A stretch of DNA of 64,000 nucleotides, taken from Bacteroidia bacterium. GTDB taxonomy: Bacteria; Bacteroidota; Bacteroidia; B-17B0; Aurantibacillaceae. The position numbers and the translations under genes were made by a program. The first letter of the stretch is position 1; the number at the start of each line of letters is the position of its first letter. The stretch spans positions 16,389 to 80,388 of the forward strand of contig JALHRL010000019.1 of the NCBI GenBank assembly GCA_022841465.1, written 5' to 3'. Under the pieces are notes generated by a model, which had not been told where the DNA came from, ran no database searches, and saw only the letters and a list, made by a program, of their open reading frames with translations. Shown in pieces: positions 36,885 through 45,479 of the stretch.

Positions 36885-38293
36885 AACTGAAAATAGATGA
36901 AAGTGTTTGCATTAAAATCACCAAAAATGAAAATAGTAATTACCAATAGAATATAAAATACAGGCTTTAATAGGTTGTAAAGAGCAGGACGCTTGTTTAC
37001 CAAAGCATACTCTTCATTTAATTCTTTTAATACCAAAACAAGTATAAAAAACACCATTAGCAAATAGTAGAATCTATCTTGAAGCAGCGTATAATTACTT
37101 AAGCTAAAAGTAAACGTTTCCAAACTAAAAATACGATGGTAAATGAACCCTAAATCACTTATTGTATTTGCCCTAAAGGCTATTAAGGAAATGGTGTGAA
37201 ATAGTAATAAATAGATATGTCCGATTAATTTGGGAGGTACAATGTTTGGAAATTTTTTTCTTAAAACGCTTTCTAAAATAAAAACCAAGCCATGCATTGC
37301 GCCCCAAACTAAAAAAGTGGAATTAGCGCCGTGCCATAAACCACTTATAACAAACACTAAAAAAATATTTAAGAGCCAACGGCTATAATTTACACGATTG
37401 CCTCCTAAGCCAATGTATAAATAGTCTCTAAACCAAGTAGTAATACTAATATGATTTCTTTGCCAAAATTCGGTTAATGTTTTAGATAATAATGGTCTGC
37501 GCCAATTTAAACTAAAATTAATATTAAATAATTTGGCAATTCCGGTTGCAATATCGCTGTAACCACTAAAATCGCAATAAACTTGTATAACAAATAAGAA
37601 ACCGGCAAGTAATAATTCAAATCCATGGAAATTATTTACATTATCAAAAACGGGACTCACTACACTGTTTAAATTATCGGCAATTACCAATTTTTTAAAA
37701 TACCCCCAGGTAACTAATTGCGCAAAGGCTCCCCAATTAATGTTTTTAAAATAACTGATACTTTTTAATTGAGGCATTAAATTGTTGTAACGTACAATGG
37801 GGCCGGCTACCATATGCGGAAAAAAGGAAACAAAAAGTAAAAAGTCAGAAAGTGTATCGTTTGGTTTGTATTTTCCTCTGTAAACATCAACTACATAACT
37901 AATAGATTGAAAAGTGTAAAAAGATAAGCCGGCAGGTATAATTAAATTTTCCATTAATGCGTAATTGGCATTGTTTACATTATTTAAAATGGCAACCCCG
38001 CTATTAAACAAAAATGCAGAATATTTAAAAACAACTAATACACCCAAATTAGAAATTAAGCTTAAGGCTAAAAAACTTTTTTTATAGTGCGTTTTACTTT
38101 CAATTTGCTTGGCACACCAAAAATCAAAAACAGAAGTACCAATTAGTAACAACAAAAAATAGGGGTTGTACGAAAAATAAAAATAATAAGACGCTAGTAA
38201 TAACCAATAATTTCTGAAACGGATAGGTGATAACCAATAGCCTATAAAAACTATAGGTAAAAACAGGGTAAATATTAACGAATTAAACAGCAC
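36881..38293 (-). CDS. MBOAT-family O-acyltransferase (AlgI/DltB-like)
   Basis: 470 residues, about 10-12 membrane segments. Conserved features: G-L-S-F-Y-T-F-Q-S-I-S-Y-V-V-D-V-Y-R, F-P-H-M-V-A-G-P-I-V-R, C-D-F-S-G-Y-S-D-I-A-T-G, F-W-Q-R-N-H-I-S-I-T-T-W-F-R-D-Y-L and the catalytic His321 in G-L-W-H-G-A-N. These are diagnostic for AlgI-type enzymes that carry acyl groups across the membrane to polysaccharides. It is followed by an SGNH partner and preceded by a GT-C-like membrane protein, then porV and porU. Confidence 0.93.
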   Translation of the reverse strand: MLFNSLIFTLFLPIVFIGYWLSPIRFRNYWLLLASYYFYFSYNPYFLLLLIGTSVFDFWCAKQIESKTHYKKSFLALSLISNLGVLVVFKYSAFLFNSGVAILNNVNNANYALMENLIIPAGLSFYTFQSISYVVDVYRGKYKPNDTLSDFLLFVSFFPHMVAGPIVRYNNLMPQLKSISYFKNINWGAFAQLVTWGYFKKLVIADNLNSVVSPVFDNVNNFHGFELLLAGFLFVIQVYCDFSGYSDIATGIAKLFNINFSLNWRRPLLSKTLTEFWQRNHISITTWFRDYLYIGLGGNRVNYSRWLLNIFLVFVISGLWHGANSTFLVWGAMHGLVFILESVLRKKFPNIVPPKLIGHIYLLLFHTISLIAFRANTISDLGFIYHRIFSLETFTFSLSNYTLLQDRFYYLLMVFFILVLVLKELNEEYALVNKRPALYNLLKPVFYILLVITIFIFGDFNANTFIYFQF

Positions 38294-39401
38294 TTTCTTT
38301 AATACTTGATTTTACTCCGTGAATAACATAAGCAGAGCCTAAAAACAGAAATGGGAAAATTACAGCAGTATAACGCTCTGTCCATTCATTAAAAAAAAGC
38401 ACAACTACGAAGGCGTGTGCAATTATAATTGCTTGAATGAATAATAAAACATTAAAATGAAACATTCGTTTTTGTTTAAATGAATTCCACAATGCCATTA
38501 TATTTAGAACAAAAAAAACAATATGCGCTCCGTTTATAATGTTATGGAAATTAGAGTAATAAGGGCGCGTTAAAGTAAAAAATGAAATAAACTTTAAGCC
38601 TATTAATTTAAACACTTCCAATATCCCTTCTTTTTCAAAAAGAAGTTGATAAGTGTTAAATAATGTAAGTTCAGCTGGTGTATAAACCGTATTGTTTGTT
38701 GGGAAACCGCATATAACCGACCCCGTTAAAATTACATTTGCCACACCGCTAAAATGTAGTTTCACAAAAAAGAAAACGAATAAAAACAAGGCCAAGCCTA
38801 TTGTTGTATAATAGAACAACGTTTTTTTAATACCCCATTTACCTGTACAATGAAGTTTATAAGTTACAAATGCTAATAAAATGATTATACCGGTGGGTTT
38901 GCTTAATAGTAATAGGAGAGCATAAATAAAAATACGCTTCAATGGAATGGTGCCAACAAATAACTCGTAAGCAAAAAGCAAATAAATGGCTATAAAAAAA
39001 CTTTCAGAATATAAACTCAGGTTCCAGGTAAGTAAAAGCGGACAAAACAACATAAAAAACAACCACCAATTGGCGAGCTTATTATTAAACTTTAGATGAA
39101 GTAAAGAATAAAACTTATAATAAGCCGCAAGTGAAACAGAATGGGTAATTAGTATAATTGCTGCTTTAGAAAATCCTAATTTAATAAATACCGCTAAATA
39201 AAAAATATACGAAAGATTAAGCAATTGAAATTGAAAAATTTCTTTTGCCTTTTCGCTAAACAATTGTTGGGCTTCCGAAAAAAACTTTTCGCCTTCACCC
39301 GTAAAATTAAATCCTTTGGTAAATATTAAAAAAGTAAACAGTACAAGATGTAAAGAGTAGAGTAGAAGTACCGTTTTATTTTTTTGTAAAAAAGAATTCA
39401 T
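38283..39401 (-). CDS. Polytopic membrane protein, GT-C glycosyltransferase-like
   Basis: 372 residues with about 9-10 hydrophobic segments. L-S-L-Y-S-E-S-F-F-I-A-I-Y-L-L-F-A-Y-E resembles the segment seen in GT-C mannosyltransferase-like proteins, but the N-terminal Asp motif expected of GT-C enzymes is not clear. I cannot name the family. It overlaps the MBOAT gene by 11 bases and follows arfB by 7, so it is co-transcribed with the acylation and T9SS genes and may build or transfer the glycan involved. Confidence 0.6.
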   Translation of the reverse strand: MNSFLQKNKTVLLLYSLHLVLFTFLIFTKGFNFTGEGEKFFSEAQQLFSEKAKEIFQFQLLNLSYIFYLAVFIKLGFSKAAIILITHSVSLAAYYKFYSLLHLKFNNKLANWWLFFMLFCPLLLTWNLSLYSESFFIAIYLLFAYELFVGTIPLKRIFIYALLLLLSKPTGIIILLAFVTYKLHCTGKWGIKKTLFYYTTIGLALFLFVFFFVKLHFSGVANVILTGSVICGFPTNNTVYTPAELTLFNTYQLLFEKEGILEVFKLIGLKFISFFTLTRPYYSNFHNIINGAHIVFFVLNIMALWNSFKQKRMFHFNVLLFIQAIIIAHAFVVVLFFNEWTERYTAVIFPFLFLGSAYVIHGVKSSIKESAV

Positions 39402-39408
39402 TGATAGT

Positions 39409-39819
39409 TTAATCCATCTTTTTGCGAAGTTTCTTTTTTTCGCTAATAAGTATTTTGGTTGATTTCTTTTTTAATTTACTGGCTTTTGTTGGTGCGGTTG
39501 CCAGTCTTTTTTTAGGTTTTACAAATAGTTTTTTAAGTAATTTACCAAAGCGCTCGGTAACCTCTTTCTTATTTTGTAATTGTGTTCTGAATTTATCTCC
39601 CGCTAATACAATAGCACCTTCTTTGGTAAGATGCTTGTAGTTTTTTTTTATCGTCCACTTTTCCTCATCATTTAATATACGTGAAAGATGTATGTTAAAT
39701 TCTAAATGAACCTTTGTTTCAACCTTGTTTACATTTTGGCCGCCTTTACCGCCTGAATGTGAGGTAGTATATACAACTTCTTGCTTTAGAATTTGAGCTA
39801 TTTTACTATCTGTTAACAA
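39409..39819 (-). CDS. arfB: Alternative ribosome-rescue factor ArfB (peptidyl-tRNA hydrolase, RF-1 domain)
   Basis: 136 residues. The catalytic G-G-Q motif is in H-S-G-G-K-G-G-Q-N-V-N-K-V-E-T, and the strongly basic C-terminal tail (K-P-K-K-R-L ... K-K-L-R-K-K) is the part that enters the empty mRNA channel. ArfB releases peptides from stalled ribosomes. Start is TTG; no ATG lies before the GGQ domain. It is the first gene of the cluster ending with porU, although its function does not suggest a link. Confidence 0.9.
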   Translation of the reverse strand: MLTDSKIAQILKQEVVYTTSHSGGKGGQNVNKVETKVHLEFNIHLSRILNDEEKWTIKKNYKHLTKEGAIVLAGDKFRTQLQNKKEVTERFGKLLKKLFVKPKKRLATAPTKASKLKKKSTKILISEKKKLRKKMD

Positions 39820-39872
39820 AACCCTATTAATTAATACATTGAATATACAAATTTAATAAATGTTAAATGCTT

Positions 39873-39880
39873 TAACTTTG
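39873..39880 (+). promoter_or_regulatory. Bacteroidota -7 promoter element for the amidase
   Basis: TAACTTTG fits TAnnTTTG exactly and ends 5 bases before the ATG at 39886, so the mRNA would be nearly leaderless. No -33 TTTG at the expected spacing. Confidence 0.45.
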
Positions 39881-39885
39881 ATACA

Positions 39886-41151
39886 ATGCGTTATTTATTA
39901 ATAGTTTTATTGTTTAGTACTTCTGTAAAAGGCCAAACTATAGCCGAGTGTAAAAAACGCTTTGATAGTTATTTAAACTTTAATAATTCACTTAGTCATT
40001 TAGTAAGGTTTGAAAACGAGCAAATTTGTATTTATAATAAATCAGGGAAAAAAGAATTTACTGCATATCAAAAAGAGCTTCCATTGCTGGCTGCATATTT
40101 TGAAAACATGCATCCGGAGGACCTAGAAAAATTTTATATAAAAAAAGGAAACAAGGCCTTAAGCAAACATAACCGTGATAGTTTACAAAAACTGGCTTTA
40201 AAAAACGCGCGTAAACCTGCTAAAGTTCTGTCGGGCATGCGAATTGCTATAGATCCCGGACATTTGGCGGGAAATTTTACCGAAGCCATGAACGAGCAAA
40301 AGTTTTTATATTTTGTAAAAGACAGTATTAACCATCCTTATGACAGTATTAAAATTTTTGAATCGGAACTTACATTTAAAACTGCTTTGTTGCTTAAAAA
40401 GATGGTAGAGGGGCAGGGGGGGAAGGTGTTTTTTAGCAGAAAAGAACAAGGTTTATCTTCTTTTGGCATAAGTTACCACACTTGGTTTGTAAACAGAAAA
40501 GAAAAGGTAATAGATAGCTTGTTTGCAACAAATAAAATAGATAAAAAAGAGCATAAAAAGTTAAGCACATTAAGCGAATACGATTTTTTTTGGTCGTTTT
40601 TTAGAGATTATGAATTATTAAACAGAGCCAGAGTAATAAATGAATATAAACCCGATTTATGTTTAATTATTCACTACAACGTTGATGAAAAAAACGAGCC
40701 CTGGAAAAAAACTACACCCAATAATTTCACCATGGCTTTTATAGGTGGTTCGTATACTGCCGATAGACTAGATAAACCGGATAGTAAAATGAATTTTTTA
40801 CGAATGCTGTTTTCTAATCAAATAAACGAATCGGAAAGGTTGAGTGGCGCAGTAGTGGCAGAGTGTTCTAAAAACTTAAATGTTCCAATCGCAAAAAATA
40901 CCGATGCACTTTATTTAAAAAACAATTGTAAAAAATTAGCGTGTAGCGGAGTATTTAGCCGACAATTAATTTTATGCAACAGAATTAATGCGCCCTTGGT
41001 TTATGGCGAAAGTTTGTATCAGGATAACGAAAAGGAGTGCGAGTTATTAATGAAAAACACCAATCAGTATTACGGCATTGAAACAAACGAGCGTGTTTAT
41101 TTAGTAGCTAAAAGTTATTACAATGCCATACTTCAATATTTAGGTAAATAA
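39886..41151 (+). CDS. N-acetylmuramoyl-L-alanine amidase (amidase_3 family)
   Basis: 421 residues with a short signal peptide ending at V-K-G-Q. The zinc motif I-A-I-D-P-G-H begins near 121, a Glu follows in S-E-L-T-F-K-T-A-L-L-L-K, and I-I-H-Y-N-V-D gives the second His. The spacing is longer than in AmiC-type enzymes because of an insertion around 200-240 (K-I-D-K-K-E-H-K-K-L). Residues 20-115 form an extra N-terminal helical region. The enzyme would cleave the peptide stem from peptidoglycan. It ends at a shared terminator with L31. Confidence 0.82.
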   Translation: MRYLLIVLLFSTSVKGQTIAECKKRFDSYLNFNNSLSHLVRFENEQICIYNKSGKKEFTAYQKELPLLAAYFENMHPEDLEKFYIKKGNKALSKHNRDSLQKLALKNARKPAKVLSGMRIAIDPGHLAGNFTEAMNEQKFLYFVKDSINHPYDSIKIFESELTFKTALLLKKMVEGQGGKVFFSRKEQGLSSFGISYHTWFVNRKEKVIDSLFATNKIDKKEHKKLSTLSEYDFFWSFFRDYELLNRARVINEYKPDLCLIIHYNVDEKNEPWKKTTPNNFTMAFIGGSYTADRLDKPDSKMNFLRMLFSNQINESERLSGAVVAECSKNLNVPIAKNTDALYLKNNCKKLACSGVFSRQLILCNRINAPLVYGESLYQDNEKECELLMKNTNQYYGIETNERVYLVAKSYYNAILQYLGK

Positions 41152-41177
41152 AAAATCCCGAAGCAATTCGGGATTTT
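41152..41177. terminator. Bidirectional terminator between the amidase and L31
   Basis: Perfect 11-base stem (AAAATCCCGAA with TTCGGGATTTT) and a GCAA tetraloop, A-rich on one side and T-rich on the other, between convergent genes. Confidence 0.9.
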
Positions 41178-41199
41178 AAATATTATTTAAGTGTTGTAA

Positions 41200-41451
41200 T
41201 TATTTCTTTTTTGAATAACGTGTGCGGAATTTATCAACGCGACCCGCTGTATCTACTAATACTTGCTTACCTGTATAAAATGGGTGAGAAGTCATTGAAA
41301 TATCTAATTTAACCAATGGGTATTCATTCCCATCTTCCCACTTTAAAGTTTCTTTTGTTTCTGCACAAGAACGAGTAAGGAAGGTGAAACCGTTGCTCAT
41401 GTCTTTAAACACGCATAATCTGTAGCTTTCTGGATGTATCTCTTTTTTCAT
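41200..41451 (-). CDS. rpmE2: 50S ribosomal protein L31, type B
   Basis: 83 residues from the ATG at 41451: [11 protein letters not shown], then V-F-K-D-M-S-N-G and [21 protein letters not shown]. This is the type B form without the zinc cysteines of type A L31 (one isolated Cys pair region, S-C-A-E-T, is not the CxxC site). The frame opens 13 codons earlier, but the promoter TATATTTG lies there, so the longer start is wrong. Confidence 0.95.
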   Translation of the reverse strand: MKKEIHPESYRLCVFKDMSNGFTFLTRSCAETKETLKWEDGNEYPLVKLDISMTSHPFYTGKQVLVDTAGRVDKFRTRYSKKK

Positions 41452-41487
41452 AACGAAATGTATATAAGTTGCTGAATTTTCGGAGGA

Positions 41488-41519
41488 CAAATATAAGGCA
41501 TAATTGCTAATTCGCCAAA
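41488..41519 (-). promoter_or_regulatory. Complete -33/-7 promoter for rpmE2
   Basis: On the minus strand, TTTG (41516-41519) and TATATTTG (41488-41495) are spaced by 20 bases. The leader to the ATG is about 30 bases. Confidence 0.7.
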
Positions 41520-41610
41520 TAATTTTAATTAACTAATAATCAAATAGTTGTATTGATTTAGGATAAAGATAATAGGGGAGTGTTAGAACACTTAAAACTA
41601 CCTGAATTTC

Positions 41611-42933
41611 TTATTTTTCCTGACTCATGCGCAAACTTTCTCTGTAAAGAAACTTTTCCTGAGTACTTTCAAAGGGTCTATAAATGTAATAGGCGTAACC
41701 ATCTTTAATTTTTATTTGCGTGGCACTTGGATTTAAAAATTTGTAAGAGCCTTCCACTTTTCCGTTTAAATAATTTATTCTTTTCAACTGAACGTTTGGT
41801 CCGTTTTTATACAAAGCATACACTTTACATTCGGCTTCATCAAAATACAATTGTTTTTTCCAGGTTTTCCAGTTTTTAGGGTGATGGTATTTTATTTCTA
41901 CACTATCTATTAATTTATTTTTATTACTGTAATGATAAATATAATTGGAGTGGTGATTAAAAACACAAATAGTGTCTTTTATAATAAACATAGGAGCATA
42001 TAGTGGTTGATAAAACATAGATTTTGTAAAACCACTCATAATAGCAGCCACAACAGCTTTGTCTACTTTTAATTCACGCGCAATTCTGTTTACTTCTAAT
42101 CGTGCGCGCGGCGGTAAAAAATAATATTCCATTCGGTACATATCCATTAATTGCGGATCGGTAACGGTGTTTAAAATTTTTCTGTTCTCCGGATTATCAA
42201 ACGAAAAATAATTGTAATTAAACAAAGGATATTCTTCAAACTGATTGGAATAGTATAAATTATTATTAGCGGTATCTTTTACCGGCTGCACACTGTTCTC
42301 AAATTGTTGTTTAGAAACACCGTTGGCAATTATTAAATCGTTAATTACCTCTAACCTAAAAACGCTATCCTTACAAATTACCATGGTATAGCCCAAGTAA
42401 TCATGAAAAAAGGCTTTGGCTTCACCTGCTTCCGTGGGTAAAATATGTGTTGAATAAATTTTACCGCTATAATCAGCTAATTTCACTTCGGCTTTTTGTA
42501 ATGATTTTTTGGCTGTTAGCAGTATTAGTTTATCCTCAAAAAAATCAAAATCATAAATACTGTAATCGGGCTTTCCTACAAGCGTTTCGGGCTTGTTGGT
42601 TGAAACAATAGTTATATCTTCCAACATATTTACTTTTTCTTTCAACACAATTTTTAAATAAAAAGTATCTTTATTTCCGGTATTAAACTGAGTAAAATAT
42701 CCATTGTATGCTAAATGTCTTGCTGTAACTGAGTAATAACTTTCTTTATTTAATTTGCAATTAAACTCGCCGTACTTATTAGAAAAAACAGGGGCTTGTT
42801 TGTTAATAGAAATATTTACCAACTCTATAACTTTTCCGTTGTCATTAACCACTTTGCCAATAATAACGCAACTGTTTTGAGCCAGCATGAGCTTTCCAAA
42901 TGATAAAAGGAGTATGGTAAAAAGGGCTTTCAT
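41611..42933 (-). CDS. Exported protein with carboxypeptidase-regulatory-like N-terminal domain
   Basis: 440 residues with a signal peptide ending at M-L-A-Q. Residues about 22-105 form a carboxypeptidase-regulatory-like beta-sandwich (G-K-V-V-N-D-N-G-K-V-I-E-L-V-N-I-S-I, N-K-Y-G-E-F). The remainder, with repeated strands such as V-F-R-L-E-V, I-Y-H-Y-S and V-Y-A-L-Y, could be a beta-propeller, but I do not recognise it. No sorting domain or TonB box is seen. It stands alone, upstream of the minus-strand hairpin described at 42986. Confidence 0.6.
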   Translation of the reverse strand: MKALFTILLLSFGKLMLAQNSCVIIGKVVNDNGKVIELVNISINKQAPVFSNKYGEFNCKLNKESYYSVTARHLAYNGYFTQFNTGNKDTFYLKIVLKEKVNMLEDITIVSTNKPETLVGKPDYSIYDFDFFEDKLILLTAKKSLQKAEVKLADYSGKIYSTHILPTEAGEAKAFFHDYLGYTMVICKDSVFRLEVINDLIIANGVSKQQFENSVQPVKDTANNNLYYSNQFEEYPLFNYNYFSFDNPENRKILNTVTDPQLMDMYRMEYYFLPPRARLEVNRIARELKVDKAVVAAIMSGFTKSMFYQPLYAPMFIIKDTICVFNHHSNYIYHYSNKNKLIDSVEIKYHHPKNWKTWKKQLYFDEAECKVYALYKNGPNVQLKRINYLNGKVEGSYKFLNPSATQIKIKDGYAYYIYRPFESTQEKFLYRESLRMSQEK

Positions 42934-42985
42934 TAAAAACTAGACGAAAATAATTTCAAATTCCATACAATTATACTAAAATAAA

Positions 42986-43016
42986 AAATCCCATAAAGAA
43001 TTGCTTTATGGGATTT
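42986..43016 (-). terminator. Minus-strand terminator in a divergent intergenic region
   Basis: Perfect 13-base stem (AAATCCCATAAAG with CTTTATGGGATTT), 5-base loop, and on the minus strand a long T-rich tail. The flanking genes both start here, so neither explains it. See the finding on this region. Confidence 0.75.
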
Positions 43017-43125
43017 AAAAAAGGGAATAAAATTACTCAATTTGTTGTAAACGTGTAGGTAACTTCTGTTTGTTAAAAGGATTCCCACCCTTATTTTAAC
43101 GGAATATTATTTTAAACTAATTTCT

Positions 43126-44463
43126 ATGGTATCTAAAAAAGCATTAGTGGTTATACTTTTAAGTTTATTTACAAAAGGTGTTTTTAGTCAGGAAGAAATG
43201 CATCCATACAAAAAACTCACCAAAAAATTTATTGGAGCGGTAAAAAGAAACGAACCTTATAAAAATTACAAGTTTTTTGATACTACTGTTTACGGGCGAA
43301 TGGCAGAGGCACAAACAGAAAGCATGATTGATAAGTTTATTAAAAAACACGGACCCATTGTTGCCATTGAAAAAACAGAAGTAGATACACAGGGTTGTAA
43401 AATGGCTACAGCAACGGCTATTAAGGTAAAAGACGGGAAATACCTTTGGTATCATTACTACGATCAGGCATATTATATACAGCGCTTTGAAATTGATACT
43501 TTTATAAAAGACAATTGGTTTTATAAACCGGAAGTAATTGAAAACGTAAATTTCACCAAAAAAGAAATATTAATTAGAACCAGCGCATTTATTCAATTAC
43601 CCGGAACTTTGTTTTTACCAAACGGAAATAAAAAAAGTCCGCTTGTTATTTTAGTTCACGGAAGTGGGCCACACGATAGAAACGAAACCATGGGAAAAAA
43701 CAAAATATTTTATGATATAGCGCAACATTTGGCACAAAAAGGAATTGCGGTTTTAGCGTACGATAAAAGAACCTATGTATATCAATTTAGCAGCCCTTTT
43801 CCTATAGATAGCATGGATTACAATACCGAAACAGTTGAGGATGCAGTAGAGGCATTTAACCTTGCAAAAACTTTTAAAGAAATTGATACCACTAAAATAT
43901 ATGTTGCAGGCCATAGCTTAGGCGGTATGTGCGCGCCTTTAATTGCCAAACAATGCAGAGGTTTAAAAGGATTAATTTTATTAGCAGCACCGGGCAGAAA
44001 CTTGCTGGAAATTTTACCCGAACAAATGGATTATATTTTAAGTATTGCTCCGGCAGATAAAAAAGAGGAAACCGAAAAAATAGTTACATCTATAAAATGG
44101 CAAGTTAACAACGCTTTAAAACCCGATTTAACTTTAAAAAGTAAGGTAATGTTGCCCTTTGGCGCACGAGCTAAATATTGGTTGTTTGACAGGAATTACA
44201 AAGTGTTGGAAGAAGCTAAAACTTTAAAAATGCCCATTTTACTAGTTCAGGGTGGTAGAGATTACAACGTAACAAAAAAAGATTTTGATTTATGGAACAA
44301 TGCAATGAATGGCAAATCTAATTTTAAATCAGTTTGGATTGAAAATGTTGATCATTCATTTTTTGAAGGCTCAGGCATGGCAAAACCGGCCGATGTAAGT
44401 ACTCCGGGACATGTTTCACAGAAAATAATTTCGCAAATAGAGACTTTTGTTAAAACGAAATAG
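43126..44463 (+). CDS. Exported alpha/beta hydrolase with DUF3887-like N-terminal region
   Basis: 445 residues with a signal peptide ending at V-F-S-Q. Residues about 25-125 look like the DUF3887/NTF2-like domain often placed before such hydrolases. The hydrolase part has V-H-G-S-G-P-H-D-R-N (oxyanion), Ser264 in A-G-H-S-L-G-G, Asp in V-Q-G-G-R-D-Y and His in N-V-D-H-S-F-F, giving a complete triad. It is probably a periplasmic or surface esterase or peptidase; substrate unknown. It stands alone. Confidence 0.83.
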   Translation: MVSKKALVVILLSLFTKGVFSQEEMHPYKKLTKKFIGAVKRNEPYKNYKFFDTTVYGRMAEAQTESMIDKFIKKHGPIVAIEKTEVDTQGCKMATATAIKVKDGKYLWYHYYDQAYYIQRFEIDTFIKDNWFYKPEVIENVNFTKKEILIRTSAFIQLPGTLFLPNGNKKSPLVILVHGSGPHDRNETMGKNKIFYDIAQHLAQKGIAVLAYDKRTYVYQFSSPFPIDSMDYNTETVEDAVEAFNLAKTFKEIDTTKIYVAGHSLGGMCAPLIAKQCRGLKGLILLAAPGRNLLEILPEQMDYILSIAPADKKEETEKIVTSIKWQVNNALKPDLTLKSKVMLPFGARAKYWLFDRNYKVLEEAKTLKMPILLVQGGRDYNVTKKDFDLWNNAMNGKSNFKSVWIENVDHSFFEGSGMAKPADVSTPGHVSQKIISQIETFVKTK

Positions 44464-44539
44464 GTTTATAAGAGCCGGATTTATTAACAAATTAACGAAA
44501 TGTTAATACTTTTTGTTTTAAAAAATTAAATAAATAAAT

Positions 44540-44547
44540 TATATTTA
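44540..44547 (+). promoter_or_regulatory. Near-consensus -7 element for the small lipoprotein
   Basis: TATATTTA matches TAnnTTTG at all but the last base, 27 bases before the ATG. A TTTTG lies at 44511-44515, slightly further than usual. Confidence 0.35.
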
Positions 44548-44574
44548 CCACACTTAAAAATCTTAACCTTAATT

Positions 44575-44700
44575 ATGAAAAAGTTATTTATTGCAATTGT
44601 TGCTTTAGCTGTAGTAGGGGTATCTTTTACATCTTGCAAAAGTCATGAAAAATGTCCGGCTTACTCAAAAGTAAATACCGAATCTAAGAAAAGTATTTAA
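44575..44700 (+). CDS. 41-residue predicted lipoprotein
   Basis: A short frame with a clear signal sequence (M-K-K-L-F-I-A-I-V-A-L-A-V-V-G-V) and a lipobox-like F-T-S-C, leaving a mature peptide of about 21 residues after the lipidated Cys (K-S-H-E-K-C-P-A-Y-S-K). An upstream near-consensus promoter and a terminator 8 bases after the stop support a real monocistronic gene. The second Cys could form a disulphide or bind a metal. I recognise no family. Confidence 0.65.
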   Translation: MKKLFIAIVALAVVGVSFTSCKSHEKCPAYSKVNTESKKSI

Positions 44701-44707
44701 TGATAAT

Positions 44708-44733
44708 AAAGTAACCCGTTATGGGTTATTTTG
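44708..44733 (+). terminator. Terminator of the small lipoprotein gene
   Basis: Stem AAAGTAACCC with GGGTTATTTT (one G-T pair), 5-base loop GTTAT, followed by a T-rich stretch. Confidence 0.75.
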
Positions 44734-44823
44734 TTAGAATTTCTATTTAACATAATATTAATTATAGTGATTTGCATACGCACTGAAACCACGCACTTAA
44801 AAAATTCAATATAATAAACATTA

Positions 44824-44884
44824 TGTCTGCGGACTCCCGTCCTTGCCCTTCGGGTAAATAGATCCTGCGCTACTAGCGCGCCTT
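44824..44884. repeat. GC-rich palindromic intergenic island (REP-like candidate)
   Basis: In otherwise AT-rich surroundings this stretch is GC-rich and contains GCGCTA-C-TAGCGC and ACTCCCGT...CGGG-type pairings. It may be a repetitive extragenic palindrome. The rest of the 44734-44916 gap shows nothing else but the promoter below. Confidence 0.35.
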
Positions 44885-44896
44885 TGAGTATTAGGC

Positions 44897-44904
44897 TAAA
44901 TTTG
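44897..44904 (+). promoter_or_regulatory. Bacteroidota -7 promoter element for the gene at 44917
   Basis: TAAATTTG, an exact match, ends 12 bases before the ATG. It lies inside the longer open frame from 44884, so that longer start is not used. Confidence 0.5.
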
Positions 44905-44916
44905 TATATTAGAAGA

Positions 44917-45426
44917 ATGGAAAGCGAGTTTAAAAAACAACTAATATTTAAAGTATTAGACAAGTTAAAAACTGGCAGTGGAAATTGGTCGTTAGATTCT
45001 GTAATAACACATGTTAATAATGGCATTAAATTAAGTGATTTGCATTATGACGAAATTAGAGAGTTTCTTGATGATAACGGATTAACTGATCACCATATAT
45101 CTAATACTGATCAAATTCATTTAAAGCCAAAAGGTAATAAGTTTACACTTGAACAATATGAAGAGATTGTAAATCCCAAAAAAGAAACATTAGCAAATCC
45201 TCTATTTAACATAGGAACAGTTGAACAATTCGCATATTCAAAGTCAGGCGAAATAAATCAAGTTAAAATAGAAGATAATACAATAAAAAAAAGAACTTCA
45301 TTAGTTGAGAAAATTTGGTTCATTATTTCTGAAAATCCATTAATAAGTAGTATCATAAGTTTTTTTATTTGCGCAATTGTATTCGCTTTTATTAAATCAA
45401 AATATCCTTTTTTTCCGTATTTTTAG
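44917..45426 (+). CDS. Hypothetical protein with C-terminal membrane anchor
   Basis: 169 residues from the ATG at 44917 (M-E-S-E-F-K-K-Q). The N-terminal half is helical and charged, with a winged-helix-like feel (I-F-K-V-L-D-K-L, L-H-Y-D-E-I-R-E-F-L-D-D-N-G). Residues about 145-163 form a single membrane segment (I-S-S-I-I-S-F-F-I-C-A-I-V-F-A-F-I). I do not recognise a family. Alone, between the GC-rich island and the response regulator. Confidence 0.6.
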   Translation: MESEFKKQLIFKVLDKLKTGSGNWSLDSVITHVNNGIKLSDLHYDEIREFLDDNGLTDHHISNTDQIHLKPKGNKFTLEQYEEIVNPKKETLANPLFNIGTVEQFAYSKSGEINQVKIEDNTIKKRTSLVEKIWFIISENPLISSIISFFICAIVFAFIKSKYPFFPYF

Positions 45427-45479
45427 ACGCAGTAATCGCGGCCAACACATCTTTCACTTAATACATTTACGGCACATTT

